The notes under the pieces were generated by a model. The model was not told the DNA's origin, searched no databases, and was given only the letters and a program-made list of their open reading frames with translations. This document shows, piece by piece, positions 1 through 10,670 of a stretch of 64,000 nt of DNA (position 1 is its first letter; every line of letters starts with the position of its first letter). The position numbers and the translations under genes were made by a program. The DNA is taken from positions 6,427,733 through 6,491,732 of the forward strand of contig NC_059094.1 of the NCBI RefSeq assembly GCF_020497125.1, read 5' to 3'. The stretch is from Mauremys mutica. Taxonomy: Eukaryota > Chordata > Testudines > Geoemydidae.

Positions 1-1147
1 AAGTTTGGTTGCTGCTTTTAAACATTTTGTGTGGCAGAAAAGCTCCCTGAATACAGCTCTGTGGCAGCCTAAATGGTCACTGTGTTACCTAGCAAATCGT
101 ACACCTGCAAGATTTGGGGTATTTTGCAAGGAAAGTCACAGACCTTTTTATTTGCTGCCAGCAAGCCACTCTGCTTTATTTTATCACTTTCCGATCACGG
201 GCATAGCCCACGTCTTGTTACAGATACTGATAGCCGAGTTCAAGACTGTACTAAGTCCTATCATTAGAACGCTCACTAGGGGGTCAGGTACATCACTTGC
301 CCCTTCCCTTAAAAAAGGGGGAGTTGCTGATACTCCTCAGAGAGAATGACATCACAAACGACAGAACAACAAGAGTCAGTGGGAGAATTCAGGTTGTCTG
401 TGAAGTTTATGTGTTTTGGGTTTGCATGGCCTTGAGAACGGCCCCTGTTGCAGAGTCAAAGGAAAGTTTAACATATCTAGTTTCCATTAGCTGATCAGGA
501 GCCAGAGAGGGGTTAAGAATGCTCCAGTTCATAGCACAGCCTTTTGCTGCCATACGTGGGGTCACACCTTCTGGGGGACTCGGGATCACACATCCCTTCA
601 CTTACAGCAAAAATGTTTTGGTGTAACTTGCACCTAAGACAACACTTTAATGCGGCAATAGCAGTGACAGAGAAATCAACAGACTTCCAGGCCCTGGAGT
701 CTGTTCCTTGATTTTCACTAAATCCAGCATGTTCCTGTCAAACTGTCTGGAACAGGCGTTTTGTGAACTTTTTTTTTCCCCCAGAAGATACCATTTACAA
801 TTTCTGTTTTAAATTATGCAGCAGTAAAAGAAACCTCACCAAGCCGGTGTTTGTTACTAATTATGTTACTTATGTTTTTACATCAACAACTCCAAACTTC
901 AAACCAACGCAATGAGAAGAAGAATGCAATTCAGGTCAGGTTTTACAAGCCTTTAAACATATTATATCTGTGTTTCCAATCAAATCAGCAGCCCCATCCC
1001 ATATTGCTGCAAGAGGTGGACAGCATGTTCCACAGATGTTCCCAAACATATGCAAGGCAGCCTCCCCCCCGCTAATATGTAGACTGGTATGACTACATAT
1101 TATTACTATTAGTGTACCTATTTTTACCATTGTAATTCTCAAATCAA
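1..1147. other. Unassigned noncoding stretch
   Basis: No gene or known repeat is recognised here. The short open frames have no recognisable domain, no compositional bias typical of coding DNA and no convincing splice-site arrangement. Composition is mixed, with a T-rich run near 760-782. Confidence 0.5.
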
Positions 1148-1400
1148 GATCGGGGGCCCATTCTGCTGCCTAGACACAAAGTTCAGAGACAGATCTTGCC
1201 CCAAAGAGTTTAAAACTCTTAATAGGTAAGATGCACAAAGGGTGAAAGAAGAAATAATGATTATCTCCAGTTTATAGATGGGATGCTGACGCACAGAGAG
1301 ATTAAGGGACTCACTCAAGGTCACACAGGGGTTCTGTAGCAGACTCAGAAATCGAACCCAGGTACCACACTCCCAACCCAGTGCCCTAACCAGAAGACCC
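1148..1400 (-). repeat. MIR-type CORE-SINE, near full length, antisense
   Basis: Read on the minus strand, the order of blocks matches the amniote MIR type. A tRNA-like head (remnant near 1385-1400) is followed by an accession-type 'ggttcgatttct' block and then the core 'tgtgtgaccttgagtgag' (reverse of about 1308-1330). Next come 'ctgtgcgtcagcatcccatc' near 1265-1295 and a tail ending in the 'gcctagg..atggggcccc' type near 1150-1175. The copy is old, with many substitutions and a partly lost tail. The family assignment is from memory. Confidence 0.75.
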
Positions 1401-2340
1401 TCTATGCTCTATTGCAAAAGGAGGCTGAGAAAAAGTAGAGGAAACAATGAAGATCTGAGAAGGTGACTGCTGGCTGGTTGCCTCTTTGCCCAGGGCAGTT
1501 GCTAGAGCTGTCCCTTCAACCAAAGTGACACCGTCAAACAAATGTGACTCTTTGGTTTTGGTCAGAGCGCTATACTTTTGTCGCTGTTGTTTGGCCAAGG
1601 AACGAGAGACGCCCGTAGCATAGCTCCATGGGGTAGCCTCACGCTCCCACACTACTTCTACTTATTCAGGGCATCATTACCTTGAGCTGGGCTCTGACAC
1701 TTTCTTCTGCTGATTCTCGAAGCTGGAAGGAAATGTTACTTCCCTTTCCTTTGCCCTGCTGTGACATAGGGCTTGGAGAAAGGTAGCTGTGTGGAATGCC
1801 TGATACAGCCATGGAAATTGGTTGCTTACTGAGCTTTTTCTAAAGTTAGCAAGGGGTTGGGGAAAGTGCCCTAGAGGCAGAAGTCGTTCATGAAACCCTT
1901 AACTGTGGTTTTTCCACAAAAGCTCTAAAGGTTTTGAACCCCATACCCCTTAAAGCCATTTGCTTTCTCCCCATCTGGGATACCAACGCCCTGGTGGAAA
2001 GGAACAGCCATTGAATTTGAGTGCTTATATCCTATGGAGATCAGTGTAAAATTTCGTACAGGAGATAGGGTGTTCTTCAAAACCCATAGGTAGGTTTGTG
2101 GGGGCATTTATTCCTCACATAGCTATGCCCATCCTTTATCAAGGGCACAGGTTTCCTGTGAGTGGTCATTGATTTGTTAAAAAGTTTCAGTCATCCAGTG
2201 AGGAAACAGAAAAAATACCATGGAACTTAGACCACATAAACAATGACAAATCATCAATTGGTGGATAATCCACAGGCTGCAAAGTGTTTGCGCCAATGAT
2301 TAGCCAGCTGGGAGGAACAAAACAGCTTAAGACCATTTTC
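1401..2340. other. Unassigned noncoding stretch
   Basis: No coding gene or classified repeat is seen. The longest frames (about 60-88 codons) are what chance gives and resemble nothing known to me. Confidence 0.5.
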
Positions 2341-2480
2341 ATTGGTTCACAGATAGTTTAAAGTGTGGCGGCAGCTCCTCAGCTGGTGTGAACCAGTGTA
2401 GCTCCATTGACTTGAATGAAGTTCTGTTGATGGACACCAGCTGAGAGTATGGCCCCGATTCATTGAATGAATTGTTTGCT
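2341..2480. repeat. Small foldback repeat with 'acaccagctgag' arms
   Basis: Perfect 12-bp inverted arms (ctcagctggtgt at 2378-2389 and acaccagctgag at 2434-2445) flank an imperfectly palindromic centre containing 'ctccattgacttgaatgaa'. The unit resembles a small non-autonomous DNA repeat seen widely in sauropsids. Related 'tttacaccag' pieces recur at about 33.4, 39.6, 39.95 and 40.8 kb in this window. No target duplication was found, so the class is uncertain. Confidence 0.45.
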
Positions 2481-3982
2481 ATAAACAATACACCCAACTC
2501 TATTAAGAAGAAATATTTTAAAAGGCAAATCTCTAAGGTGCACCACAACATATATGCCAAATGATGGCACACCCAAAGACCTCATTGTGATATTGGGTGC
2601 TTGGCTCTTTTGAAAATCTGGCCTAGACTAATTGCATGTGGAAACAGCTGTATATCATGCATTCACATGTTTGGAGTATGCAATCACATGACTGTACATT
2701 TGCATAGATGCACCAGTGTCTATATATATATTCTCTTTTTGTCCAAATAATAGGGCTTGCTTCTTAAATGTGCTTTGGCTCACATTTTCAATGAGTTTAA
2801 TGGCAAATAAATATGGGGAGACCTTGGTGCCCTGAAGTTCCTCTCTGCATATATATTATATGATTAATTAAGAGGGCAAGAGAAAGCATACACCTAATAT
2901 TAAATGGTTAATGAAATGGGTCTATTTAGCAGGCTTTGAGCCTAGTTTGACTATCCGTCCCTTTCCACCAGAATTCCAGGAAGGTTTTTCCAGGAAGAAC
3001 ATGAAGAAGTCAGAAGAGAAGGAGGAAAATATTCCCCCACAGCAGCGAGGAAGCCAAGAACTTGACAGTGTGTCAATCCTTCACGTTCTCCCAGAGCACA
3101 GTTGGCTGCAAAACAAGAGAGGAGTGCTATGAAGCTCCATGATTCATCAGATGTGTCAAGGCTGGACACCAGGGAAAAAGAGAATGAGCAAAGCTCGATC
3201 TTTCAACAGCCCCATCTCTCAGTCTGACAGGCCCTTACCTAGCAGAGCACAAGAGCCCTAGAGTTTGCCCAGCTGCCCAAGGAGTATTTTGTCACTTGCA
3301 TTCCTAGCTGGAGTGTTGAAAGAATCTTATCAAAACAACCTCATACACGCTCCCGGAGAACGAATCCAATGTTTGCCTCACTGCAAATTGGCTGAAGAGG
3401 AGGATGGAAATTCAACAGCCTGTTCCAGCTTGACAGAGACTCCTGATAACTATCAACATTTTTCAGAACAATATTTTCTGTGAATTCATCTCTCTTGGTC
3501 TTAGCCATTAAATTTTGCCAGCAAATACATCTAGAGGAGATATCCAAGTGCATTGTGGGTGCCTTGTCAGAGAAAGAGTTACCTGCACAGTGTTGTTCAG
3601 TAGGGAGAGAACCAGATGGTTTTACAGTCTGGGCTCCACAATTTAAATATCACCAGGAAGGTGGAAAGATCCACTGAGGTGAAGAGAGAAGGGGCTTTGG
3701 GTGTGGCGGTCAGGGATGACTCAATACTTAAGATGCTTGCAAGTTCTGTGTCTAGTTCCAATTGACTGTGCATAACAGCAGGTGCTTCACACTTCCCTGC
3801 CTAAACTCTCTGCCTGGGAAGCTCAGCCATTAAAGGTCCTGTCACGGTCACAGACTGGTCAGATTGCTCTGTAGCGCCCCTGCAGGGCCAAGCGTGGTAC
3901 TGCAAACACTCCCTGCCTTAGCCCACAAGTTTGGGCCACATGCTGTAAGCTGAGTGCCAGTGTCTACACCATTAAATAAAAA
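2481..3982. other. Unassigned noncoding stretch
   Basis: No gene or familiar repeat is recognised. There is a short TA-rich run at about 2719-2731 and AT-rich DNA at 2845-2875. The frames of 65-73 codons near 2911-3677 have no recognisable motif. Confidence 0.5.
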
Positions 3983-4158
3983 TAAACTCAGAATTTTCCA
4001 TTGTTGTTTGCAGCGCTGTGGTAGCCCTGTCGGTCGCAGGATATTAGAGAGACAAGATGGGTGAGGTAAGATCTTATATTGGACCAACTCCCTCACCAAC
4101 AGAAGCTGGTCCAATAAAAGATATTACCTCACCCACCGTGTCTCTCTAAACTCAGAAT
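3983..4158. mobile_element. Penelope-like terminal fragment, inverted duplex, with 12-bp target duplication
   Basis: The 12-bp direct repeat 'taaactcagaat' lies at 3983-3994 and 4147-4158 and brackets a 152-bp insert at 3995-4146. The insert is largely an inverted repeat: 'gggtgaggtaagatc..' near 4059-4088 pairs with '..gatattacctcaccc' near 4108-4134, about 30 bp with three mismatches, over a short spacer. The sequence is the terminal 'ggtagcc.tgt.ggtc..' type that I associate with sauropsid Penelope-like retroelements. Those elements often insert as partial inverted copies with variable-length duplications. The insert has no coding capacity. Confidence 0.65.
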
Positions 4159-4574
4159 GTGGCTGTCTGCACCTTTAAAGAAACAAACAAAACCTCACAT
4201 GCAAGTGCTTAGTTGCAACCCCTGGATGCGAGCGCCTGGCCTTGGGGTTTTGGGTTAGCTCTGAGGAACTGGCCCCCTGTCCCAGTCTCACCCCACACTG
4301 CCCCATGAAGAAGCAGGCAGACCTTCTTAACTGGCTTGCTGGCTCCCAGTTGGCCAGTGTGTCCTCACAGACCCCTGGATGATTAAGTCTTGTTGGTAGC
4401 ACAGCCTGAGCGGCGGCGGGTGTCAAGGTGCCAGTGTCTCCAGCAGGGGGCAGAGACGGCCTCAGAGACCCGGTCACTTTCCCCAATACCACATGGGGTT
4501 TATCCTGATAGTCATCAAAGAATAATTCATCTCTGGGTATCCAGTCAGTGACTGCAGAGAACCTTATGTAACCC
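4159..4574. other. Unassigned noncoding stretch
   Basis: GC-moderate sequence between two Penelope-like insertions. The 133-codon minus-strand frame (4175-4576) has no recognised domain and is probably chance. Confidence 0.45.
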
Positions 4575-4734
4575 ATTGATCAGTTTTCAGAGTAGCAGCC
4601 GCGTTAGGCTGTACCCGCAAAAACAACAGGAGTCCTTGTGGCACCGTAGAGACTAATAACTTTATATGCAGTGGAAAATACAGTAGGAAGATCTATATAT
4701 ATATACACACAGAGAACATGAAACAATTGATCAG
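4575..4734 (+). mobile_element. Penelope-like 3'-region fragment with 9-bp target duplication
   Basis: The direct repeat 'attgatcag' at 4575-4583 and 4726-4734 flanks a 142-bp insert. The insert opens with 'ttttcagagtagcagcc', then 'aggagtccttgtggcacc' and 'gagactaat', and ends with '..acacagagaacatgaaac'. The same blocks appear at 10671-10912 (minus strand) and 48191-48362, so they define one repeat family. The middle is deleted relative to those copies, including the hairpin block. A variable-length duplication fits retrotransposition rather than cut-and-paste. The Penelope-like class is from memory that this tail follows a GIY-YIG nuclease region in turtles. Confidence 0.7.
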
Positions 4735-4914
4735 TATGTTTTACAGGTGCCCATCTCTACTGGATCCACAGAAGATAAGAGTCTATTACAGCACCGGCTA
4801 GGAAGCTTTAGCTCAAGCTATAGCAATTCATGCTTTTATCTTTGGTGGTCCTTGTTCACCAAGGTAGATAACAAGAACGCCGGGGGTGATGAAGAGGATG
4901 GGTAACTGATGCAG

Positions 4915-6335
4915 TGATCTGGATCACTTGGTAAACTGGGCTCAAGCAAACTATGTGTTTTAAATACATCTAGGAACAGAGAATATAGGCCCTAGTTACA
5001 GGCTAGGAAACTCTCTCCTGGGAAGCAGTGACTCTGAAAGGATTTGGGAGGGTCTGGCAAATCAGCTGAACATGAGCTCCCAGTGCAATGTGTGGCCAGG
5101 AGGGCTAATGCAATCCTTGGATGCATAAATAGGGGAATCTCAAGTAGGAGGCAAGAAGTTATTTTACCTCTGTCATTGGCACTGATAAAATAATCTCTCT
5201 CCTACTTGTCTTTAGAGAGACAAGGTAGATGAAGTGCTGGAATATTGTGTGTAGGGCTGGTGTCCACAGTTCAAGAAGGATCTTAACAAACTGGAGCAGA
5301 TTCAGAGAAGAATCATGAAACTGATGAAAGGATTAGAAAACCTGCCTTATAGTGATACGCGCAAATCTACTTAGTTTAACAAAGAGAAGGTTAAGATTGA
5401 TCACAATCTGTCATGGGGAACAAATATTTGATAATGGGCTCTTCAGTCTAGCAGGGAAAGGTCTAACATAGGGCTGGGCAAATTTTTTGGCCCGAGGGCC
5501 ACATTGTGGTTGCAAAACTGTATGGAGGGCTGGGTAGGGAAGGCTGTGCCCCCTCCCACTTCCCGTGCCCTGACTGCCCCCCTCAGAACCTCTGACCCAT
5601 CCAACCCCCCAGTTCCTTGTCCCCTAACTGCCCCCTACTGGGACCCCCGCCCCTAACCGCCCCCTGGGATCCCACCCGCTATCCCAACCCCCTGCTCCCA
5701 GTCACCCGACCCCTATCCACACCCCTGCCTCCTGACAGGCCCCCCGGGACCCCATGCCTATCCAGCCCCCCCATTCCCTGCCCCTAACCACCACCTCCCG
5801 CCCCATCCAACCGCCCCCTGCTCCCTGTCCCCTGACTTCCCCCCAGGACCTCCGCCCCTTATCCAACCCCCCTGGCCCCAGCCCCGGCCCCCTTACCATG
5901 CCACTCAGAGCAGCATGTCTGGCAGCCGCGCCGCCAGGCCGGAGCTAGACATGCTGTCGCTCTGCTCGGCAGGAGCTCACAGCCCCGCCGCCCAGAGCGC
6001 TGCCCTCGCGGTGGCGTGGCTGCGGGGGAGGGGCCGGGGGCTAGCATCCCCAACCGGGAGCTCAAGGGCCGGGCAGGACGGTCAAAGACTGGAAGTTCAG
6101 GCTTGACAAGTTCAGACTGGAGATAGGCCAGACATTTTTAGCAGTGAGGGTAATTAACCACTGGAACAATTTACCAAGGGTCATGGTGGATTCGCCATCA
6201 CTGACCATTTTAAAATCAAGATTGGATGTTTTTCTAAAGGATCTTCTCTAGATTGTTGTGGGGCAGGTCTCTGGCTTGCGCTATACAGGAGGTCAGACTC
6301 ATTACAGTCCCTTCTTACCTTGGAATCTACGAATC
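4915..6335 (+). mobile_element. CR1 LINE 3' portion, 5'-truncated and split by a GC-rich insertion
   Basis: Two CR1 pieces, 4915-5468 and 6081-6335, read as one element once the intervening 612 bp are removed. The first holds decayed C-terminal ORF2 sequence, with blocks such as 'tggtgtccacagttcaagaa' near 5259 and 'tggggaacaaatatttgata' near 5415. The second runs from 'ggtaattaaccactggaaca' near 6150 through 'ttggatgtttttctaaagga' to a 3' end 'ggaatctacgaatc'. Stops and small indels abound, so no protein is made. This belongs to an older CR1 subfamily than the copies at 12.5 and 19.0 kb. Confidence 0.85.
5469..6080 (+). mobile_element. GC-rich hAT-like repeat inserted in CR1
   Basis: The insert begins 'tagggctgggcaaatttttt' and continues 'ggcccgagggccacat', then turns into about 500 bp of C-rich cryptic repeats (tccaaccccc, ctgccccc). 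It ends in a GC-rich block near 5880-6080. This resembles a non-autonomous hAT-type repeat of turtles. The far terminal inverted repeat that would be expected is missing, so the element looks truncated. The flanks 'gtctaaca' and 'gtcaaaga' are only 6/8 alike, too weak to call a duplication. All open frames here are low-complexity artefacts. Confidence 0.55.
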
Positions 6336-6340
6336 CCTGG

Positions 6341-7445
6341 TGTGTCAGCCAAGCTGGCAGCTGTAGGGACACATTTTTGTGAAACTCAGACAGCACAGGA
6401 AGGGGCACCATGAAAGTAAAAGGGAATAGATGGACGCTAGAATTAGCATAATTAGCTCTCAAATCAAAGTGAGCCCATATTTTAGCTACTGGAAGGAAAC
6501 ACACTGAGTGAGCCACAGGAGGGTAACAACCTACTAATGCTACCAGCAAATGAAGTTATTCCTTTAGCTTAAGTGGTGGAGGCTGGTGCTTGGGACTGGA
6601 TGTCCCGGCTTCATGGCCTAGGCTGGAGGGGTTGGTACATGTCATCAGGCCTTTCCAATTCTCAAACAAGCAGCTTTGTCACAGTTCAGGGATATTCCAG
6701 GTGCTTGCTGGTAGGAGATAGGATGGGAATAGACTTTCAGCCAGCTGTACAATGAGGGAGGTGAAAAGGAACCAAATCCCCAAACACCAGGAGACTCTAT
6801 TGGGCTTCTTGGAATCCCAGAGGTTCCTGTTTGTTCCTAGTTCTGGGTCAGGCTTTATTTCAACTAAGCAGGGTTTGCCCACTGAGTGCAAATGTAGGGC
6901 TCCCTCTGCGGCGGACACTGCCTGTTTAACAAACTCACTTATCCTGCCCTTCCTTCTACCTGGCAGGCTCCCCAGCACGGGAAAATGAACATGAATCATG
7001 TCAACCAGGATTAGTGTTGGGTCAAGCCGTGCCAGCATTCATGGGCCGAACAGGGAGCCTGCAGCTTGCCAACCCAACCTGCTTTTGCCAGAAGAGAGAG
7101 ATGAAGTGCTGCAGCTCCTTGATCTCCGCCCAGGGCCTGTCAGGACAAAGCAGGACTGGCTAGGAAAGGGAAGCACAGGGCCCACATGTTTGCTGTTAGC
7201 AGCAACAGCGCTTCCAATGCGGGTTCGCGAGGCACTGAGAAACAATGCAGCTAACGGCATTGTCAGAAGCTTGCTCATAATTCAGCCACCTCTCAATGTA
7301 GAGCTGGCAGCAAATTATGGCTGGTTGGGTTTGACTGACTGATTTCTTTGTTTTCCTTCTTGTTGTGGGAGAAAAGGCTGAGAGGTGGCTTAAGAAACTG
7401 ACAAACTGCTGCTCCCAGATTCCCCTCATTTGGGCCAACGCAGGG
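6341..7445. other. Unassigned noncoding stretch
   Basis: No gene or classified repeat is recognised. Overlapping frames of 107-122 codons on both strands (6181-7519) carry no conserved motif and contradict one another. Confidence 0.45.
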
Positions 7446-7680
7446 GGGTGAGCTTCTCTGTACACCTGGTCGGGAATATTTTTTTCTGCAAAAGATTTTG
7501 ATGCAGCAAAATTTTTCAATCTTAAATGTTCTGCTTTTTATTGAAAAGCCCCAAACAGAACAAATTCTTACTGGTTCTGCAAATGGGAGCTGACATTTTT
7601 CAGGGTTTTCAGGAATTTTTTATTCTCAAATCTGGAAATTTTTGCAGAACTTTTGCCAACAAGCTACTTTGTGTTGACAA
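7446..7680. repeat. A/T-rich interspersed repeat of the 'ggtcgggaat..ttttt' type
   Basis: A block rich in T and A tracts ('attttgatgcagcaaaattt', 'ggaaatttttgcagaacttt') starts near 'ctggtcgggaatattttttt'. It resembles a degenerate interspersed repeat family of sauropsids; the block at 45.31-45.66 kb has similar composition and motifs. No terminal repeats or duplication were delimited. Confidence 0.35.
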
Positions 7681-8504
7681 ACCGGTTAGAGGGAACAATT
7701 CTGACCCTTGTGAGACACCCCCACAACCTGCTTCCAAGGATCCGGCCGCTTTCCATAGGGATGCTGGGCACCAGGAACAGAAAGGGAGGGGCAGGATTTC
7801 ATCTTGGGTACACCAAATAAGGACGTGCACTTAAACAAGACCCCCTCCCTACACTGATTCCTCTGTGCTGTATGGAAACCTAGACAGTTAGAGGAGCATA
7901 CATGCTGACAGAGAGAGAGATAGCGCAGTAATAACAAGCTGTACTTATAGTGAAATTCACCCCTAGTCTATTCAAAAGGCCGGTACAAGGTGTATGCCCC
8001 AACTTTTAGGCTGGAGTGGGATCAGAGGCCCTGTCTGGCCCAATTCACAGGGTGAATTTCACCCCCCGTGATTAAAGTATGGTCAGCATCCAGCAATCTC
8101 TCTCTCCTCTTCTCACCAGATGCAAATGATTTGTTTTCCCTTTTTCCATGGAAGTTTTTCTCTCCTGCTCCATCCAAACGCTGCTCTGCTCGTAACTGGT
8201 CAGGTGGTCCCGTCACCTCTGATTTGCAGGCTCGGGCCAGCTCATTTTAAATCCTTCGACATGCGCACAGGCAGAAGAGAGGAGCCTAATGAATGCAGCA
8301 TGGAGAGGAGCGTCATAGATCAGCATTGGAGGGAGCAATGAAATACTGACACAGACCAGGATCATTGAGTCAGAAAAGCCAGAGGCAGAAGAGACCTGGT
8401 GACATTTCCCGTTTGTATATCACCTTCCATCCCAGGCAGTGATGGAGGGTGGAACTATCACTCCCACGTGCAAGAAGTGCACGCTGACGTACAGCGGAAT
8501 TAAT
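7681..8504. other. Unassigned noncoding stretch
   Basis: No gene or known repeat is recognised. There is a short (GA)n-like run near 7908-7921. Confidence 0.45.
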
Positions 8505-8770
8505 AAGGGAAGCAGGAGGTGGTCTGATTTAGTGATGAGGGCACTGGCCTGTGAGCAGGAGACAGGGGTTCCATTCCCAGCTCTGCCACTGATTTCCTGG
8601 GGGACCTTGGGCAAGTCACTTCACTTCTCGGTACCTCTGTTTCCCGTCCCATTCATTGTCCTGTCCTTTTAGACTGCCTCTTCCTGTGTATCTGTGGCAT
8701 GCCCAGCCCAACGGGGTCCTGGTTGTGGCTGGGGACTGGCGGAGCAACTGTAATATAAATGAATAATAAA
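8505..8770 (+). repeat. MIR-type CORE-SINE, near full length
   Basis: Ordered blocks are visible: 'tgatgagggcactggcctgt' (tRNA-derived head), 'ttccattcccagctctgcca' (box B side), 'ccttgggcaagtcacttcac' (core), 'gtcctgtccttttagactgc', and a tail ending 'aatataaatgaataataaag'. This is one of the better preserved MIR-type copies in the window. Confidence 0.85.
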
Positions 8771-9411
8771 GACAGACATATGATGAATGAGGTCGCAGCA
8801 GACAAAAAACTAGCACAGGGTGGAGAAGTTGGTGCTGAAGGACTTCCTGGAGGGGGTTATTGGTGTGGATCAGGGCCCCTCACCAGAGACAGAGACACCA
8901 CAGTTGCGAAGCAGAGACACTTAGCTGACTATAGAGAGGGAGGGCGGAATAGCCTGCAGTGCTGAAGCCTGCAGTGAAGCCCAGGAGAGTGAGGAAGGAT
9001 GAGGAGCTTTCGCTAGCAGCAGAAAGGAGGAAGTTGTTAACCACACAGAGGGGCACAGTTTGCATGGGATGGGCAGAGCAGCACAGCTTGGTGTCGGTGC
9101 CTGATGTGAAGGGTGCCCGGAGGGCTGCGGTCTCATCCAGGGCTGATCATGCTGATGGCACTTAAATAATAGCCAGAAAAGGCTGCTTTCTCAAGCACCT
9201 CTTTTTCCTGCCAGACTCCTAGCACATCACCTCTTTGATGCATCCAGTCTCCATTGGCTTGGAGAGCAAGAGGACACGAGGTTGCATCTGCCACAGGTAT
9301 GGTGGGCTGATGGAGCCAAACTCTTAAAGGGGCACTGCCAAGTTTGGCTGGCCCCAACCTCGCTTCTTTTTCACTGCTCTTTTTTAACTCAGAATAACCA
9401 GCCAAGAACTC
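8771..9411. other. Unassigned noncoding stretch
   Basis: No gene or known repeat is recognised. Short frames on both strands overlap one another and have no recognisable product. Confidence 0.45.
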
Positions 9412-9645
9412 ACCAGCAACCCTATGATAACAAACCAGCAGGTGCAGCCCTGCATAACTAAGCAACCCTACAATAACAAACCAACAAGTGCCGCCCAGTA
9501 TAACTGAACTAACCTTCAATAACAAACCAGATATGCAACCCTGCATCCCTGAGCAACCCTACAATAACAAACAAACATCTGCAGCCCTGCATGCCTGAGG
9601 GACCCTACGATAAGAAACCAATGTGCAGTCCCAGTGCTACTGGTT
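9412..9645. repeat. Minisatellite, about five units of about 46 bp
   Basis: Unit starts 'gcaaccctacaataacaaac' recur near 9416, 9462, 9510, 9553 and 9599 (spacing about 43-48 bp). Each unit is followed by a 'tgcagccctgcat..ctga' segment. Units differ by substitutions and small indels, so the array is not recent. No coding role is seen. Confidence 0.85.
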
Positions 9646-9889
9646 GCCCATGAGCCAGTAAAGACAGAGATTTCATTTTAAGATGTCCAGGGAATCTTGT
9701 CTACAACAGAGAAGGTGGAGGGGAGAGTGTAATAATTAAGGAAAGTACCTGGATATGCTCTTTTTAAATTCTCTTGGCCAACCGCATCATAGGAATGTTT
9801 CCCATCCTGACCCCTTCCCTATAGATCAGAGGCAGGGGAATGTAAATTCCTCTGTTTGTATCCAAACTGTCTCACTTTCCAGGCCACTG

Positions 9890-10510
9890 ACCTGATCCTA
9901 CAGTGCAGTGAATCTGGAACTGGATCTCCAAACTGTGCAAAGAGGAACGTTTATCACTGTTGGCCTTGAGACTAGTATTGGGGCAAAAAGTGCCTGTGCT
10001 TTTTCAGATTTCCCTCCGCACCTGCAAGGCTCTGGCCTGAGCATACAGGGGGCTTATTGCTGGCACACCTCCAAGGGAAGCGAAAGAAGATGAGAGAGGA
10101 GAAGTTCAGAGAACGAGTGACTGTATCCCAAGAGAGGACCACGATGGCGGAAGAGTGGAGGGATGACTTCCTGGTGCAGTCTGATAGGCTTGGACTGGAA
10201 AGGGACATGATGCAGAGGCAAATGGCTGTGTTGGAACACATTTTGCCCCAATCACCCAGCCAAGCCCTAACCTGCAAACTATGGAGAACACGCTGGGACC
10301 TCCCTTGAACTGACCCAACTTGCAGACCCTTCGCACACCCATCAACCCCCTTGAAAAAGAGAGCAGGTTTGAGCACCCCAATATGTGAGCGCAGGAGGTT
10401 GAGCGTGCTGCTGTTCCACTGATGTGCGACTTATGCTAAGTTCTTTGTTAACTGCTTTTTTAATCCAAGTGGTGTTTTTTTGTTGCCGTTGTCATTTGTT
10501 AATAAAAACA
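9890..10510 (+). pseudogene. Possible transposon accessory-protein remnant (Myb/SANT-like C-terminus)
   Basis: A frame at about 10021-10308 encodes a charged stretch containing GKRKKMREEKFRERV, then a glutamate/arginine/glutamine-rich helix, possibly coiled-coil, and stops at 10306-10308. Basic-then-acidic helical tails like this occur at the C-termini of the Myb/SANT-like proteins of Harbinger transposons. An AATAAA signal follows at about 10500 on the plus strand and another near 10648 on the minus strand, as in convergent two-gene transposons. No start or SANT domain is visible, so this is a guess; it could be a chance charged ORF. Confidence 0.3.
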
Positions 10511-10670
10511 ATTTTTTACAACTCAGCTGAAAATTTTTCTTGATGTACAGCTCTCTCCATCAATTGCATAACATCCTCCCTATTACCAATTCCTAATAAA
10601 ATCAATGCACCAACACACTTCAGTCCTTTCCTGGGTTGCAGTACGTTTATTGTGTATACGTTTTTTTTTT

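Noticed and set aside
5461..6088. 8-bp target duplication for the GC-rich insert
   Set aside because: 'gtctaaca' and 'gtcaaaga' match at only six of eight positions and the far end of the element is missing.
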